64,000 nt of DNA from Nereocystis luetkeana (GCA_031213475.1 JARUPZ010000007.1:2563457-2627456), one strand, 5' to 3'. Numbered from the stretch's first letter, positions 45,586-57,818 are shown. Notes: a model not told the origin generated them from the letters alone. Made by a program: numbers and translations.

Positions 45586-46830
45586 TTCCTGCTTGTGTAA
45601 GTTACGGCGCGTCTTCCCACCGGGCGAACGCTAGACACCTAAAACAAAATACGCACACAAACAAAACAAAACACAGCAACGTCACGTCGACAACAGCACC
45701 GCATGCACGTACAACATACCTGGTATACGGGAATGTCCAAATAGACTCCGAGGGGAGGGAACAACAGCCTTGAGATTCCTAATCGTGCCCACTCTCCCCC
45801 ACCCCCCCCCCCCTCCCACGGCCAAAAATCAAAACAACAGGGGGAAAAAAAATCGAGGAGGTGTGTATGCCGTCGTCGTCTGCTGACGGCACTTGCCGAG
45901 AGGAACACCCTACTTTGTTTTCGCACGTTTGCATCGCGGTGATGCTGACTGCAGGGCGCGTGCGTATGCATGTACGCTGGGACGTTGTGAGTGTAATTTC
46001 GCCCCTGCCACAAAATTTACAAAAATTGAACCCACTGCACAAAAAAATCTCGCCAACCACGCAAAACCCTGAAAAGGCAAGCACGAGGTCCATACGGTGG
46101 TACCACGTATGCTGCGTCAGACACCCGGTTTATTTTAAGCCAGGCAATGCATAAAAACATGAAACATAATACGTAGCAAAAACAGGCAACACCAACAAAA
46201 ATAGTCAAAAGCAACAAGAACAACAGCAAACGTCTGGAGACGGCCGGAGGGGCAGGCGTGTCGTCACGCCGAGGCGGCCTAATGCCCATTGATCTGAAAG
46301 GGGAACCACTATCTCGGGGAGGCGATCAACTCCAGGTACCATCTACACCCCCCCCCCCCCTCCCCCCGAAACCAAACGCCTCAAAAACAATTATTACATG
46401 TGGTACATGTAACGGTCACAACAACAATCCAAAAACGTCCAGTGGATCAAATAAAAAAGAGCTCTTGTAGGAGCAAAATACGTTTTGAGGGCTCCGCCGC
46501 CACCCTCTGTGACGCGGGCGACAGCGGTGCCCCCTCCCCTCCCCTCTCCAACAGACACAACCGGGTAGCAGTAGCGACGGTTATTGCGGCCACCGGTTAC
46601 TCGCGTACTCCCTCCTCTACCCCCAACGGCGGGAGGTCTTGTGGACGTCAGATGCGCCCGCCCCCGCGGCGGCGCCAACTCCGTCCGCCCCGCGGCTCGC
46701 CCTTGACTCGCTCTTGCGCCTTCGAGGGGCTACCTGCGCCAAGGATATCTTCACCTGCGTAAAGGAAGATAATCGGAGAAAGGGGGAAAAACGTGTTTGA
46801 TAACAAAGGGGGAGAAAAGGAAGAAGAGGG
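45586..46830. other. No firm gene; one weak + strand ORF
   Basis: At 46471-46762, following an AG, a + frame reads KIRFEGSAATLCDAGDSGAP and ends ISSPA-stop. A segment ending CTCCAG|GTACCA at about 46336 (LMPIDLKGEPLSRGGDQLQ) could be an exon. Neither is recognised, and the antisense frame is equally open. Confidence 0.3.
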
Positions 46831-47070
46831 GGGCGGGAGGGAGGGAGGGAGGGAGGGAGGGAGGGAGGGAGGGAGGGAGGGAGGGAGGGAGGGAGGGAGG
46901 GAGGGAGGGAGGGAGGGAGGGAGGGAGGGAGGGAGGGAGGGAGGGAGGGAGGGAGGGAGGGAGGGAGGGAGGGAGGGAGGGAGGGAGGGAGGGAGGGAGG
47001 GAGGGAGGGAGGGAGGGAGGGAGGGAGGGAGGGAGGGAGGGAGGGAGGGAGGGAGGGAGGGACGGAGGGA
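46831..47070. repeat. (GGGA)n microsatellite
   Basis: About 240 bp of nearly perfect GGAG tetramers. It makes long Gly/Arg/Glu and Pro/Ser/Leu open frames that should not be annotated as genes. Confidence 0.97.
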
Positions 47071-47677
47071 GGGAGGGGGGCACAGAGGAAGTATGGCGTG
47101 CGTTGTCAGCAAGAGGCAAACGGCACACAACGCAGCGGTGGTGCAATTCCACACTTTTTTGCGCGTTCAAATTGCAGACGAGACGAGGCTGCACTCAGGG
47201 TCAGCGAGTAAGCAAGCAGGGCACGCTTGGTGCCTCTTGGCTGGCGCTACGGGGGGGGTACCGCGTCAGAGTCGGGAGGATCGAGACGGAGTGCATGGTG
47301 CTGGCAACTCGAAGAGCCTCTATCAATAGTAGGCGCAACCAACCTCACCAACAACCCTTCGTGTAAATCGCCATGGCCATCGCGGGGAGTTTACAGGTGC
47401 GGCTGGTCAGCATTTATGGGCGCAACGAACAATCACTCGACCCCACCCTCCATTTTCCGTTCTCTTCCAACCTCTATTTCGAGTGACGGGGGGGTCGCGG
47501 GGTGGGGCGTATTTCACAATGTGAGGTTCGACTACCGTCAAGTGTCACTGCGGGCATGTAGCGTAAACCGTACACCAGAAGGCCTTGAAGTATGGAGATA
47601 TGACGATGACGGGTACCGACCCCCCCCCCGCCGGTCTTTCCTCTCACCATCAGCTTTCCGCCGGTGTTGATGTCCAG
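47071..47677. other. No gene recognised
   Basis: Unique sequence 5' of the candidate exon at 47678. Could hold upstream exons but none can be defined. Confidence 0.4.
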
Positions 47678-47816
47678 CCACCATGAATTGGAGTCTGGGG
47701 TGGAGCCGCCGTCGCCCCGTGTCTCTGCGGCGCGTGCCTCTATCTCCGATATCGTCATACGGCGGGTCGACCCTACCAGGGTGCTGGCGAGGGTGCCGCT
47801 GTGCCACACCTACAAG
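47678..47816 (+). CDS. Isolated candidate exon, function unknown
   Basis: Bordered by TTGATGTCCAG and GTGAGG. After one base it reads HHELESGVEPPSPRVSAARA then SISDIVIRRVDPTRVLARVP and LCHTYK (46 codons) with no stop. No flanking exon could be joined to it. Confidence 0.4.
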
Positions 47817-47861
47817 GTGAGGAGACAGGCACCAATATATTTTATTTGACGTTTGGTACGG

Positions 47862-47935
47862 GTGGGCGAGTGGGTGGGTGGGTCGGTTGGTTGGCACGTG
47901 GGTGAGTGCCTGCCTGCCTGCCTGCCTGTGCGGGG
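47862..47935. repeat. (GGGT)n and (CCTG)n microsatellites
   Basis: GGGTGGGCGAGTGGGTGGGT then GCCTGCCTGCCTGCCTG. Confidence 0.85.
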
Positions 47936-50119
47936 TGGCCTTGTTGTTTGCTCTTAGTCTTGTCGATGGGTCGGTGGAACTAACGATCTACTGCGAAAAC
48001 ATACACACATACACGTGTAGAACACGCAAAGCTCACCGTAGAATATCGAGAGTTCTTTGGTAGAGATTTCAATGTTGGGCCAGGAAAAGCCGCAGCAGTC
48101 GGGGCCAGCGCAGCTAGTTGTTTGCTACTACTATTGTACGGGCGGTGTAACGTACCCAAGAGTGTCGACCGTAGCACTCTGGTGTGGTGGACGCATTGGA
48201 GGGTAACGAGGGTCGGCGGGAGAGCAGTACACGGCAGCAGACACGCTCACTCGCACGCATGCACGCATGCACGCACGCACGCACTGCACAAAAAAAAAAC
48301 GGGCTTGACTATAGTGAGTGTAAACGTATTGGCGTGTGCCCTCCGCGTCGAAAGAAACGACCATAACTAGAGCACGAAACCTACACGGCCTGGGCTAATT
48401 ATCGATATCGGAGATGGGATATCGAACGGGGTTCGAGTTACTGAAGATACGATAGCGACAACCAGACAAATAGAATCGCCACGATGTCGATAGTCGGTAC
48501 TATTCGTCGACACATTTCATGCAATACTAGCTTAAAAAAATAGGGATGTGAAGCGATGGAGGGCAGAACGCGTTTGATATGATATATTAAAAACGAAAAT
48601 TCGGTGCACAGTACTATTTCGGAACATGCGGAACCACAAAACTTTCGATACAACATCCCAACACCATGCTACATATCAATACAGCAGTCAGGAGGCCAGC
48701 CACGCTCCGATCACACACTGCGCTGTCTTCCCATACAAGGCACACTGCAACCGGCGCACCTCGAACACCAAGCAGAGCGCAGACGGATCGTCCTCCGGCA
48801 GGTCGACGGATAACTCTACCGTGCAGGCAACCCAGCACAAAAGCATGCAGACGGGGGGAGGGGGAGGGGGGGTGGGGGGGGGGGGGGGGGGGGCAGGTGG
48901 AGAATGAAGCGTTGCGTCGATAAAACGAGGATTTAGTCACATTCTGTAAAACTACTGCAGGACCGCCCCCGCCACCCTTCTTTCTGGCAAACCCTACTTG
49001 GAATTAGAGGAGGGGTACGTTAGTACATGTTTGCGGCAGCAAAAGGGGCAACTACAGCAGGTGTGGTCGACCTTGACCGTCTAGCTGATAGGCTGACAAC
49101 TATGGTGGCGCTCACTGCCCTATGCCCCTGCAGTCTAAACATCACCTCCGCTCGAACGTGCGCTCGTCGTCCCTCCCGCACGGCGATCGCTCTGGGCGCT
49201 GCTTGCTACCAGGGGCTAGGTAGATCACGCTTTTTTGAGCCCGTGTATACATATGCCATTTTTCTCCCCATATACCAACAAAACCCGGCCGGTGTATATC
49301 GTAAAATTCTGTAAGTTCTCGCTCTACAGCAGTAGTCACATCCTAGCATTTAGTAGCAATCATATCTGCTTCGATGTGAATAGTCCACCGTACGTCTCAG
49401 ATGTAACCGTCAAACACGAGGCGTCAGGGAAGAAGACACAACTAACCACATACTAGTTTGAACCGGAATATAGTAACCATTTGTGGTGTGATATATAAAT
49501 TAACCGGGGCTTATATTACCGGCCAGAGTGGTAAGTTTCTCTCTCGCTTCTGTTCTTGGTCTGGGCCCATTTACCGAATCGGGTGTGCAGCGATGCTGGC
49601 CGCAGACTCCTGCTGATCTCAGGAAGGTATGCTGATTTTTCACTGTAATATTTGTATCTACAATACTCGTAGAGTGCTTGCGAAACTGCTTTCTTGGTTA
49701 CTTTTCTTCCCCAAAATAAACACCGAAGGCAGGATTTGAGGTAAATTCTTGAAAAAAAAAGGGCAAATGTACTTTAGCGAAGTCAGGACTTTGACGAAAT
49801 GTACGGCACACTTTGGCTCTCCATATCATTGCCTAATAACCGCCGAGTACCTTCCACGCCCCCAAGCACAATGCTGCGTGCTGTACACAACACGACAGCC
49901 GCTGGGAGCACAGATGCTCGAGACGTGTAGATGGAGTATAACGCGGACGAGCGGTGTTGGATTGTGCCAGCGGGCTGCCGGCGGTCCGCTGCTACGGTAC
50001 GCTCTCGGCCGCTTGGTGTCGTGGAGGACGCGACGTCCCGAAAGGACTCGTACCCGTACTCGTGCTCGTACCGCCTTACTTGTAGAGTCCGACAGAATGG
50101 CAGCTCGTGTATCATTTCA
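47936..50119. other. No gene recognised
   Basis: Includes a GCAC/GCAT run at about 48245-48285 and a G run at about 48872-48893. The + frame 49027-49314 begins MFAAAKGATTAGVVDLDRLA after an ATG but has no further support. Confidence 0.4.
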
Positions 50120-50290
50120 ATTATATCATAAAGCGGTAGCAGCGGCGGCGACGGCGGCGGCGGAGCGGAGCTCGCCGCCGCTGTGGCGAGCGTAGGGCAA
50201 GCGCGCCAGCAGCAACAGCAGCAGCAGAACAGCAGCAGCAACAGCAATAGAAAGAAAAAAACGCTGGTGCTGGTGCTAGCGCTGATGCTG
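50120..50290. repeat. (CGG)n and (CAG)n trinucleotide repeats
   Basis: AGCGGCGGCGACGGCGGCGG then CAGCAGCAACAGCAGCAGCA. Confidence 0.85.
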
Positions 50291-50691
50291 TTCATCGATG
50301 TTGCTCAAGCTGATGCTGTCCCCAGCCGCGGCTAGCGCAAGCTAGCTGCCGCTTGCTGTGCTGCCGCTTGCGGTCGTGGGAGGGCAGTGACGGCACTGAG
50401 GTGAACTCTGCCGCCGACACCGTTGCTGGGCTGCCGTTGCTACTCGCACGCCGGTTTTGTTTTTTCGCTGTCTTTTAGGTGTGCCGCGTTCGTTGCCGTA
50501 CATCCCCACTTCCCTCCTCAATTTCGGAGGCGTCGCCTGCAAGATTTGATTTGCCTCGTCCGCCAACACACCAAAATCATGATGGGAACGAAATTCTTTT
50601 TTTTTTCAGCGGAAGGAAAGTAAATTTTATGAATACACTTTTTTTGCAAACACTCCAATGTGTACGCGTTATTTTTTTTGTTTTTTTCCTG

Positions 50692-50840
50692 AGGCGTTCT
50701 TCCACTCCGGTGTTATGGGAGCCTGCCCTGATGACCACGGACTCGATTTTGGCGACAAGTTCCCATGTGACAACAGCAGCAGCAACAAAAACAACAACAG
50801 CAACAACAACAAAACCAACCACACGAAAAAGCAAACAAAA
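50692..50840 (+). mobile_element. Diverged LINE 3' end with (CAG/AAC)n tail
   Basis: Shares CTTCCACTCC, GAGCCTGCCCTGATGACCAC and GGACT with the 3' end of the LINE at 35108-39430, then an AACAACAACA-type tail. An older copy or a sister family. Confidence 0.6.
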
Positions 50841-51245
50841 AGAACAACTCCTCAATTCCAACTACAACCATTTTAGCGCCACTTACTAATAATACCACCT
50901 CATAGGACCCCATACCACCACTCCATCGCCATTCACCACCAACCTATCGTCGCTTAGCCCCGCTTGTCACCATCTCTTCGCCACTGGGCAACTCGCTTCC
51001 TTCGCGACGACACTATAGATCGAGCCACGCCACACGCCCACACTCTTATGACTCGTCGCTTCGACGAACATGACAGCGGCGACAATTGTCAGGGGGAGAT
51101 ACGTGTGCATAAGCGAGTTCTGCGCATTTACCGGGGGATCCACACGCACGCAAACAGACCCTAGCGGGGGGAAGCAAAACGTCGGCTTCTCACACTCGAT
51201 GTTAGAGAGGTCTGTGGAGAGGAGGAGAGGGGGGGGGGGGGGGGG

Positions 51246-51443
51246 TGTACTCATGTCATGCATGGCCGTAGTCGTATGACCATAGACCCTCGCATCCCTA
51301 CAACACCGTCACGGGACACGTCGGGTTATCACCAACCAGGCAGACATTGCTTGCACCAAGCGCGAAGCGCCGTGGGGTGTTGGGCGAGTCACATGAAGGG
51401 TGAGCTGCATCCCACCAAAGAACCGCTCATGAGCCGGACTTTC
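51246..51443 (-). mobile_element. RC element, partial copy (about 200 bp)
   Basis: TGTACTCATGTCATGCATGG through GACTTTC, then a G run. Truncated relative to full copies and lacking part of the terminal direct repeat. Confidence 0.8.
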
Positions 51444-51855
51444 GGGGGGGGGGGGGGGGGGGGGTATACCGAACGTCATTCAAGGTCGGTGAAGGGGAGG
51501 GGTGGAGTCCCAAGGCTCACCATTATGGAGTTCCATCCAGCAAGGACTCCGCGTCGCGATGTCGTTAGCGTTGTCGCCAGTTGTCACGCAATGCCGGGCT
51601 TTGTTAGGATCGAACACGGCTGTGCTACGCTTGGCCAGCTGGGTGCCATCCGCTCGAAGCAGGCGCACCTGTGTGTAGCATGGGGGGAGGGGGGGAGGGG
51701 GGGAGGGGGGGGGGGGGGCGATTACCATCAGCATGGTGAAGTTTGATGATCATACAGGTGTATAAGTTTACAAGGGGGGAACATAATTACTTGTATTTTG
51801 TTTTCAGGAAAACATTGTGAGCAACGGCGACATATCTTTCCTGTTTTTCGTGTCT

Positions 51856-52129
51856 CTATGCGGTCGAGGCGAGACGAGCGCGAGCCCCCGGCCCCTTTGC
51901 CCGGGCATCCTTAAAAAACGCGCCGAAGATTTGCTCCTCCAGCAACCGCCGCAAGTCTTCCTTTCGATGGCGCAATGGCCAAAAGCAACGCTATTGCTAA
52001 ATATTTGAATCGAATCGCTTTTGCTGTAGTTAGACTTACCCGCCGTTGCCCCCCCACACCACTTGACCTTCGGGCACTGTCCGTGGATGCACCCTTGAGG
52101 CCTCCCATAAAACAGTCCGCACCGAACCA

Positions 52130-52160
<31 letters not shown>

Positions 52161-53969
52161 CCCTTTGGCCGTAGGACGACGGCCATGTATGTTATGATAA
52201 CATCCCAACCCTCTACTTCATTTCCCTCCTCTACCCCCCCCCCCTTTCCCTCCGCTTCCCTCTCCCCCCTCCGTACCCCCCCCTTCCCCCGGCCTATGGC
52301 CACAGCTATGCCTGACAGTGAACACCTCCCCCCCTGAACCCTCTCACTAACCTTAAGGTAGACCTCCATCTTCCCTTTTCCGACACCTTGAGCGACAGCC
52401 GCCGAGCACACCACCCTGCCCGGCTTCTGATGGCACCAGGCATCGAAACCGGCAGACGATGGAAGAAAAAGCAAGGCACGCGGCGGAGCGGCGGCGCGAC
52501 AAGGGAATACAAAAGGTATTCAGCAAGTGAGCCCAACGTTATGATACTGTTACGGGGGACCATATTAAATAGGACCTGCGGTAGGCACAACAACCAATAT
52601 ATTTACCTATTTTTACTAACAATACTCGGTCCTATTTACTACGGTCCCCCGCAATAGTAGGACATCACTTCTAAGTGCGTGACTCTGGAACGGGGTGGTG
52701 ACGCTGGATGGGGAGCAGACGGGGGTGGACGGGGTGTACTGGAGGGGGGGTGAATGGGGGAGGGTGACAAGCCGGGCGCGGTCGCAGCAAAATTGACACC
52801 CCATCGCAAAATTGACACGCAATAGGGATTCGCGATGGGGGTGTACTCGATAGGGGAGATGTACTCGATCTCATGCATGGCCGTAGTCGTATGATGATAG
52901 ACCCTACTATGCCGGGACGGAGCATGTCGGGTTTTAACCGACCAGGCAAACACTGCCTGCACCAAGCGCGAAGCGCCGTGAGGTGTCCGGCGAGTAGCAT
53001 GAAGGGTGAGCTGCATCCTACTAAGAACCGCTTTTGGGGCGGACTTGCATATGGACGACAGCTTCAATGAGTTAATTTAATTTCCGGTGTAGCCACTTCC
53101 AGAGACAGCAATGGGAGTACTATGTAACTGCCTCTTGGGTGCCTCACCATGAACACTACGTGATACCTGGTACAATCAATTCAAATGTGCGGAGTAAAGG
53201 TTGTTCACCTCGCACAAATGATCTCTGACTCGACAACCAACTGTGGGCGACCGCCAGAAAAAAAAATGGGGTACCATGGTTGTCTAGCTCACGTAGTGAG
53301 CGGCATGGTTTACAGTGTCGTTGATAACCGACGCCAACCTAACCTATATAAAATATAGGGGGGGGGGGGGTGTACTCGATCTCATGCATGGCCGTACTCG
53401 TGTGACCGTAGACCCTCGCTTCCCTACAGTACAATGCCGGGACGGAGCACGCCGGGTCTTCACCGACCAGGCAGACATAGCGAGCACCAAGCGCGAAGCG
53501 CCGTGAGGTGTTCGGCGAGTCGCATGAAGGGTGAGCTGCATCCTACTAAGAACCGTTTGTGACGCGGGCATGCACATGGATGAAAGCTTCAATGTGTTAA
53601 TTTATTTCCAGTGCGGCCATTTCAGAGACAGCAATGAGGGTGCCTTACCGTAAACATGATGCGATAATTTCCCTTGTGCGGAGTAGAGGGGGGGGGGGAC
53701 AGGAAGCGCAGGTGGATGCTTTCGTTTTCGAAACATTCCTGGTGGTTCAAACAAAGGGGATATGCGAATTTTTGGGTCAATGGTTAGTTCTGACTAGTAC
53801 AGCAGCATCCCCTCCCCGCCGCACTGGCCACAGCAGAGCAGCGCGCGTTACCTTCGACTCCTCGGTCGCGATGCCGCTCCACAGCTCCGCGATCACGTCA
53901 TTGATTGCCCCCGCTAAGTTCTCAATTTCCTCCAAAAATGCTTTTTCCACGGCTTCTCGCACGGCGTCT
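51856..53969 (-). CDS. Candidate small gene, last three exons
   Basis: Three minus-strand exons join in phase 0. 53969-53852 (acceptor TTTGCTTGCTTACAG, donor GTAACG) reads DAVREAVEKAFLEEIENLAG then AINDVIAELWSGIATEESK. 52426-52352 (acceptor GTGCCATCAG, donor GTTAGT) reads KPGRVVCSAAVAQGVGKGKM then EVYLK. 51960-51856 (acceptor ATCGAAAG) reads EDLRRLLEEQIFGAFFKDAR then AKGPGARARLASTA-stop. Consistent phase and amphipathic helix-like composition support it; the last acceptor has a poor pyrimidine tract. No family recognised and no 5' end found. The first intron holds two RC copies and an M1 MITE. Confidence 0.4.
52549..52656. mobile_element. M1 MITE, copy i
   Basis: About 108 bp, TGTTACGGGGGACCATATTA at the left, GGTCCCCCGCAATA at the right. 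Confidence 0.85.
52842..53356 (-). mobile_element. RC element, full-length copy with a TACCTGGTA gain
   Basis: About 515 bp. Where other copies read GTGATACGATCAATTC, this one reads GTGATACCTGGTACAATC, creating TACCTGGTA at 53164. Adjoins the next RC copy across a G run. Confidence 0.85.
53371..53687 (-). mobile_element. RC element, partial copy (about 315 bp)
   Basis: Begins TGTACTCGATCTCATGC directly after the G run at the end of the previous copy and stops at TGCGGAGTAGA before another G run. Confidence 0.85.
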
Positions 53970-54030
53970 CTGTAAGCAAGCAAACAAACACAAAAATAGG
54001 GGGGGAAATAAGGGGGGGGGGGGGGGGGGG

Positions 54031-54064
54031 TGTACTCGATATCATGCATGGCCGTAGTCGTATG
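54031..54064 (-). mobile_element. RC element, minimal copy
   Basis: 34 bp, TGTACTCGATATCATGCATG to GTCGTATG, after a G run of about 20. Confidence 0.65.
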
Positions 54065-54073
54065 GCTCATTTG

Positions 54074-54148
54074 TTGCTCGCCTTAGTCATTTGACCATTG
54101 ACCACGCATCCCTTCCGAGACGGGGCACCGTTCCTACTTCTACAGGAG
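54074..54148 (+). repeat. Dispersed repeat, copy 2
   Basis: Counterpart of 44877-44953, lying between two RC copies. Confidence 0.7.
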
Positions 54149-54187
54149 ACATTTCCAACATTTGGCAGGGGGAGAGGGGGGGGGGGG

Positions 54188-54711
54188 TGTACTCGGTAGG
54201 AGAGACGTACTCGATCTCATGCATGGCCGTAGTCGTATGACCATAGACCCTCGCATCCCTACAATGCTGGGGCGGAGCATGTCGGGTTTTCACCCACCAG
54301 GCAGGTATTGCTTACACCAAGCGCGAAGCGCCGTGAGGTGTCCGGCGAGTCGCATGAAGGGTGAGCTGCATCCTTGTACTAAGAACCGCTTGTGATACGG
54401 ACTTGTATATATGGACGACAGCTTTGGTGAGTAAATTTAATTGCCGGTGTCCAGAGACAGCAAAGGGAGTACTATGTAACTACCTCTTGGGCGCCTTGCC
54501 ATAAACTCTACGTGATACAAGAATTCCCCTTGTGCGGAGTAAAGGCATTTCACCTCGAACAAATGATCTACAACTCGATCACCAGCTGTAACCGACCGCC
54601 GAAAAAAACATTAAAACGGTACCCTGGTTGTCTACTGTAGCTCAAGTAGTGAGCGGCATGTTTTCCTGTGTCGTTGCCAACCGACGCCATCCCAACCTAT
54701 ACATATATAAT
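54188..54711 (-). mobile_element. RC element, full-length copy
   Basis: About 525 bp, from TGTACTCGGTAGG to CCCAACCTATACATATATAA. G-rich sequence (GGGAGAGGGGGG and GGGAGAGATGGAGGGGG) lies outside both ends. Confidence 0.85.
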
Positions 54712-55375
54712 AGGAGGGAGAGATGGAGGGGGGGGGGGGGGAAAGACGATTTCGGCCGATAACGGTGGACAACAAACCAATCCTTGAGTTCTGTGGATCC
54801 CGACTGCACGCGCGACGAGGTTTAACTTGAGCTTTAGTGTGACACTTATCGGCGAACAATGCAGTGGCGTTTTCTTTCCGGGGTTGTTGCTGCTTCGCTT
54901 CTGTCATCTCCAAAAAAACAAAGGGCGAAGAAGAGAAGGAGAGGGGGGGGGGGGCAGGCCAGGTCGGGTTTCTTCTGTCACTTTTTGTTTTTTCGTCCTG
55001 GTGCATCTAGAACCCCCCCTCACTCCTTCCCCCCCCCCCCCCCCCCCCGAGAAAACAACGGGTGAGCGGGTGAGACAGCTGGATCCTAACTGAATTTGAA
55101 CTTGAAACTCGACGACGAGCGGCGCTTTTTTTCCGCTGGGTGGTGCGTTTGCTTGGCTTGGCTTCCGTCAACTTGAAAATATACGAGAAGCCAACAGCGC
55201 GGGGGGGGGGCGAGGGGGGGTCAGGACGCCGGGTCGGGTGGCGTCTGCGATTTTTTGCGATCAAAATAATGCCCCCGCGAAACTTGGCGGCCACCAAACA
55301 GACACACCGACGCGCAGGCACCCAGACACCCAGACACCCAGATATACAGACGCCCAGACACCCAGACACCCAGAC
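54712..55375. other. No gene recognised
   Basis: G and C runs and unique sequence. Runs into short CCCAGACA units from about 55320 that lead into the GACA array. Confidence 0.5.
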
Positions 55376-55449
55376 ACCCAGAAACACAGACAGACAGACA
55401 GACAGACACAGACAGGCACAGACAGACATACATACATACAGACAGACAT

Positions 55450-55544
<95 letters not shown>

Positions 55545-55603
55545 GGCACCCAGAAACACAGACAGACAGACAAACAGTCAGACAGACCGACAGACAGACA
55601 GAC

Positions 55604-55696
<93 letters not shown>

Positions 55697-55706
55697 GGCA
55701 GACAGA
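55376..55706. repeat. (GACA)n microsatellite
   Basis: About 330 bp of GACA tetramers with a few CCCAGAAACA interruptions. Produces Arg/Gln/Thr/Asp and Cys/Leu/Ser/Val frames that are artefacts. Confidence 0.97.
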
Positions 55707-55963
55707 CAGGCACACAAACATACAAGACACCCACACACCCTCACTCCCACACACACCTACACATCCACACACACACCCACACAAGAGAAAAGTGACGACT
55801 CCGTCACCACGACGCAAAGGGTAGATCCGACATCGACGCTACGCTTCTACGCCGTGCGCCCGTCCTCCCTGTCCCACGACGCGCTCACCGGATGTTGTCG
55901 CCTAGGCCCTTGGCAAGAAAGTTGTAGATCCCATCGTGCTTGCTACCGCCCACCTCGATCCCG

Positions 55964-56163
55964 ATGGAACCCACCGTGCAGTGGCACTGCGTCACCTGCA
56001 CAAAGTCCAACGGGGGCCAACAACGGGAAGCGCAAGCCGCGTTCTTGAAAAACTTGAAAACAGACGCCTTTGATCAGCCGCGAAATCGAAAAAAAATCGC
56101 CGAAGCTCATCTCTGCAAAAGCTGCTTCGTGTGGTACTGCGACACGTACAGCGCGTGCTAATA
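55964..56163 (+). CDS. Short Cys-rich ORF ended by a MITE
   Basis: ATG at 55964 opens MEPTVQWHCVTCTKSNGGQQ and ends AHLCKSCFVWYCDTYSAC. Two CxxC pairs about 40 residues apart, the second as LCKSCFVWY, recall the second half of GATA-like zinc knuckles, though the spacing is longer than usual. The frame is open upstream to an AG at 55927. The stop codon TAA is the first triplet of M1 copy j, so the insertion probably truncated a longer frame. Could be an exon fragment; protein function unknown. Confidence 0.35.
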
Positions 56164-56282
56164 CGGGGGACCACAGTAAATAGGACCTACTATTGTTAGT
56201 AAAAATAGCGAAAACAGGTACCTGGTAGGTGTTTGTGTGCACCGTAGGTTCTACGGAGTATTTAATATGCCCCCCCGTAATA
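56159..56282. mobile_element. M1 MITE, copy j, with a TACCTGGTA gain
   Basis: About 124 bp. Where copy a reads ACAGGTTTCTGTGTG, this one reads ACAGGTACCTGGTAGGTGTT, an extra ten or so bases containing TACCTGGTA (56219). Confidence 0.8.
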
Positions 56283-57090
56283 AAACAGGTTTGTACTGTG
56301 GGTCGGTCACCACCCCCCTGGGTGATACCAGGAGTACTAGGGTCAGCCAGGACGAATTATACACTAAGACGATTTAAAAAAAAAACAAGACACGGGGAAA
56401 ACAAAACAAAAATACAAATAAAAAAACCCGGACAAAAATAAAAGAGTTGTGCCACTGTAGCTACCGTATCCGCGCATACCCTCTACTCCCTGCCCCCCCC
56501 CCCTTCCCCCCTCCTCTCTCTGAGACCCGTCTCGCCGACATCGTCACTCCGTCTGACGCAGGCTGCACCAGAGAGAAGGGCACTGCGCATCGGACCAAAA
56601 CAAACAAACACACACACATACCGAGGGGGCCGCCGATGCCCATTAATTTTACCTTGAGTTCGTCCTAAAACATAAGGATCATTTGTGTAGTGATTAGAAT
56701 ACCCGAGCGCCCCTTTTACCATTCCGGACAGCTTTTGGCGAAAAACAAAAACTACGTATATACCCACCCCTCGAAAGTAGAGGCCTGCTGGCCGCCACAC
56801 GAGAGAGGGGGGGGGGGGGGGGAGGGTTTCAACATCCTAAAGGCGGGAGAAAAGCGAGTGAGCGAAAAATTGGGTGCGCAGTGGCCCCACGATCGGCAGC
56901 GTCTTTTTCAGTCCTCGGGGATGAGAGATAAGAGTCGCCGCTGCTGCCGCCGCGCATGCATGTACCTGGACCGCGCCTTCGGGCGGGGAAAGGTCTCCGC
57001 TTCACCCTTAAGAGAAGGTCTCCATTGCACCCTTCGCGATCTACATACGAGCATGCATCTGGGGGCAGACGTATCTCTGATCAAGTAGGG
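56283..57090. other. No firm gene; one unassigned + ORF
   Basis: A + frame reaching a stop at 57088 includes RACMYLDRAFGRGKVSASPL and EGLHCTLRDLHTSMHLGADV. It has no clear splice borders and I cannot assign it. Confidence 0.25.
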
Positions 57091-57107
57091 ACAACAACAA
57101 CAACTTC

Positions 57108-57153
<46 letters not shown>
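57091..57153. repeat. (AAC)n microsatellite
   Basis: ACAACAACAACAACTTCAAC then a long CAA run. The preceding bases do not match the LINE 3' end, so it is not scored as a LINE tail. Confidence 0.85.
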
Positions 57154-57154
<1 letters not shown>

Positions 57155-57818
57155 ATACAGCCCGAGCCCCAAACATGCGCGCCGGGCAGCATCACAAACA
57201 TGCACACAAGAATTCAGGAAAATAGCCCACACAACTATTGAAAACTACGATATATCGCCACACTATATCAACATTCGGCAACTTGCAGTCAGCCAACTCA
57301 CAGCCAGCCCTACCTGGGTACTTGAAAACCGAAAGCGAAAAAGACACGACACGTTTGGATTGGAGTCCCAGATATTAGGGCGGGGTGGGGGGGAGGGGCA
57401 GAGGGGGCATACTAAAACCAAGCGAACATAACTCTCGAAATAAATCTAGTTTTGTTAATAATTCGTTCAAAACAATCTCTCCATTCTGACCTTGGGAAGT
57501 GATGTAACAATACGTCGTTTTTCTCCTTTTTTTCGGTGTACTCTCGCTCTGATTAAATACGAGTATACACAGTAGTACGTACGTATATTCTGCACCAAAG
57601 TACGCACATTTTCCGCCGGCTGGCATCTGTAGGACGCGGGGTCTTACGTACCCTGGTACACGTTTTTTTACGGCTCTGTTGCACAAGCATCTCACCAGCA
57701 GAAAGGCGTATCACAACTTCTCACGACGGCAAATCTATATCCCAACATATCGCACGCGGTAAACGTTCGCCACAACATCCCGAGAAGTGGCTTGACACAG
57801 GGTTTGGATGAACGATCT
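57154..57818. other. No gene recognised
   Basis: Unique sequence with no coding or repeat signal. Confidence 0.5.

Noticed and set aside
46648-47366. Long Gly/Arg/Glu and Ser/Leu/Pro frames
   Set aside because: They are the (GGGA)n microsatellite read in different frames.
52170-52205. Another RC copy between C runs (GGCCGTAGGACGACGGCCATG)
   Set aside because: Only a loose match over about 28 bp; too diverged to count.
55007-56048. 302- and 249-codon frames rich in Cys/Leu/Ser/Val or Arg/Gln/Thr/Asp
   Set aside because: Translation of the (GACA)n microsatellite.
56690-57088. Cullin-like fragment (MYLDRAF)
   Set aside because: The resemblance is about six residues and the surrounding residues do not follow the family; left unassigned.
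57091-57153. LINE (AAC)n tail
   Set aside because: The bases before the run do not match the LINE 3' end, so it is treated as a plain microsatellite.
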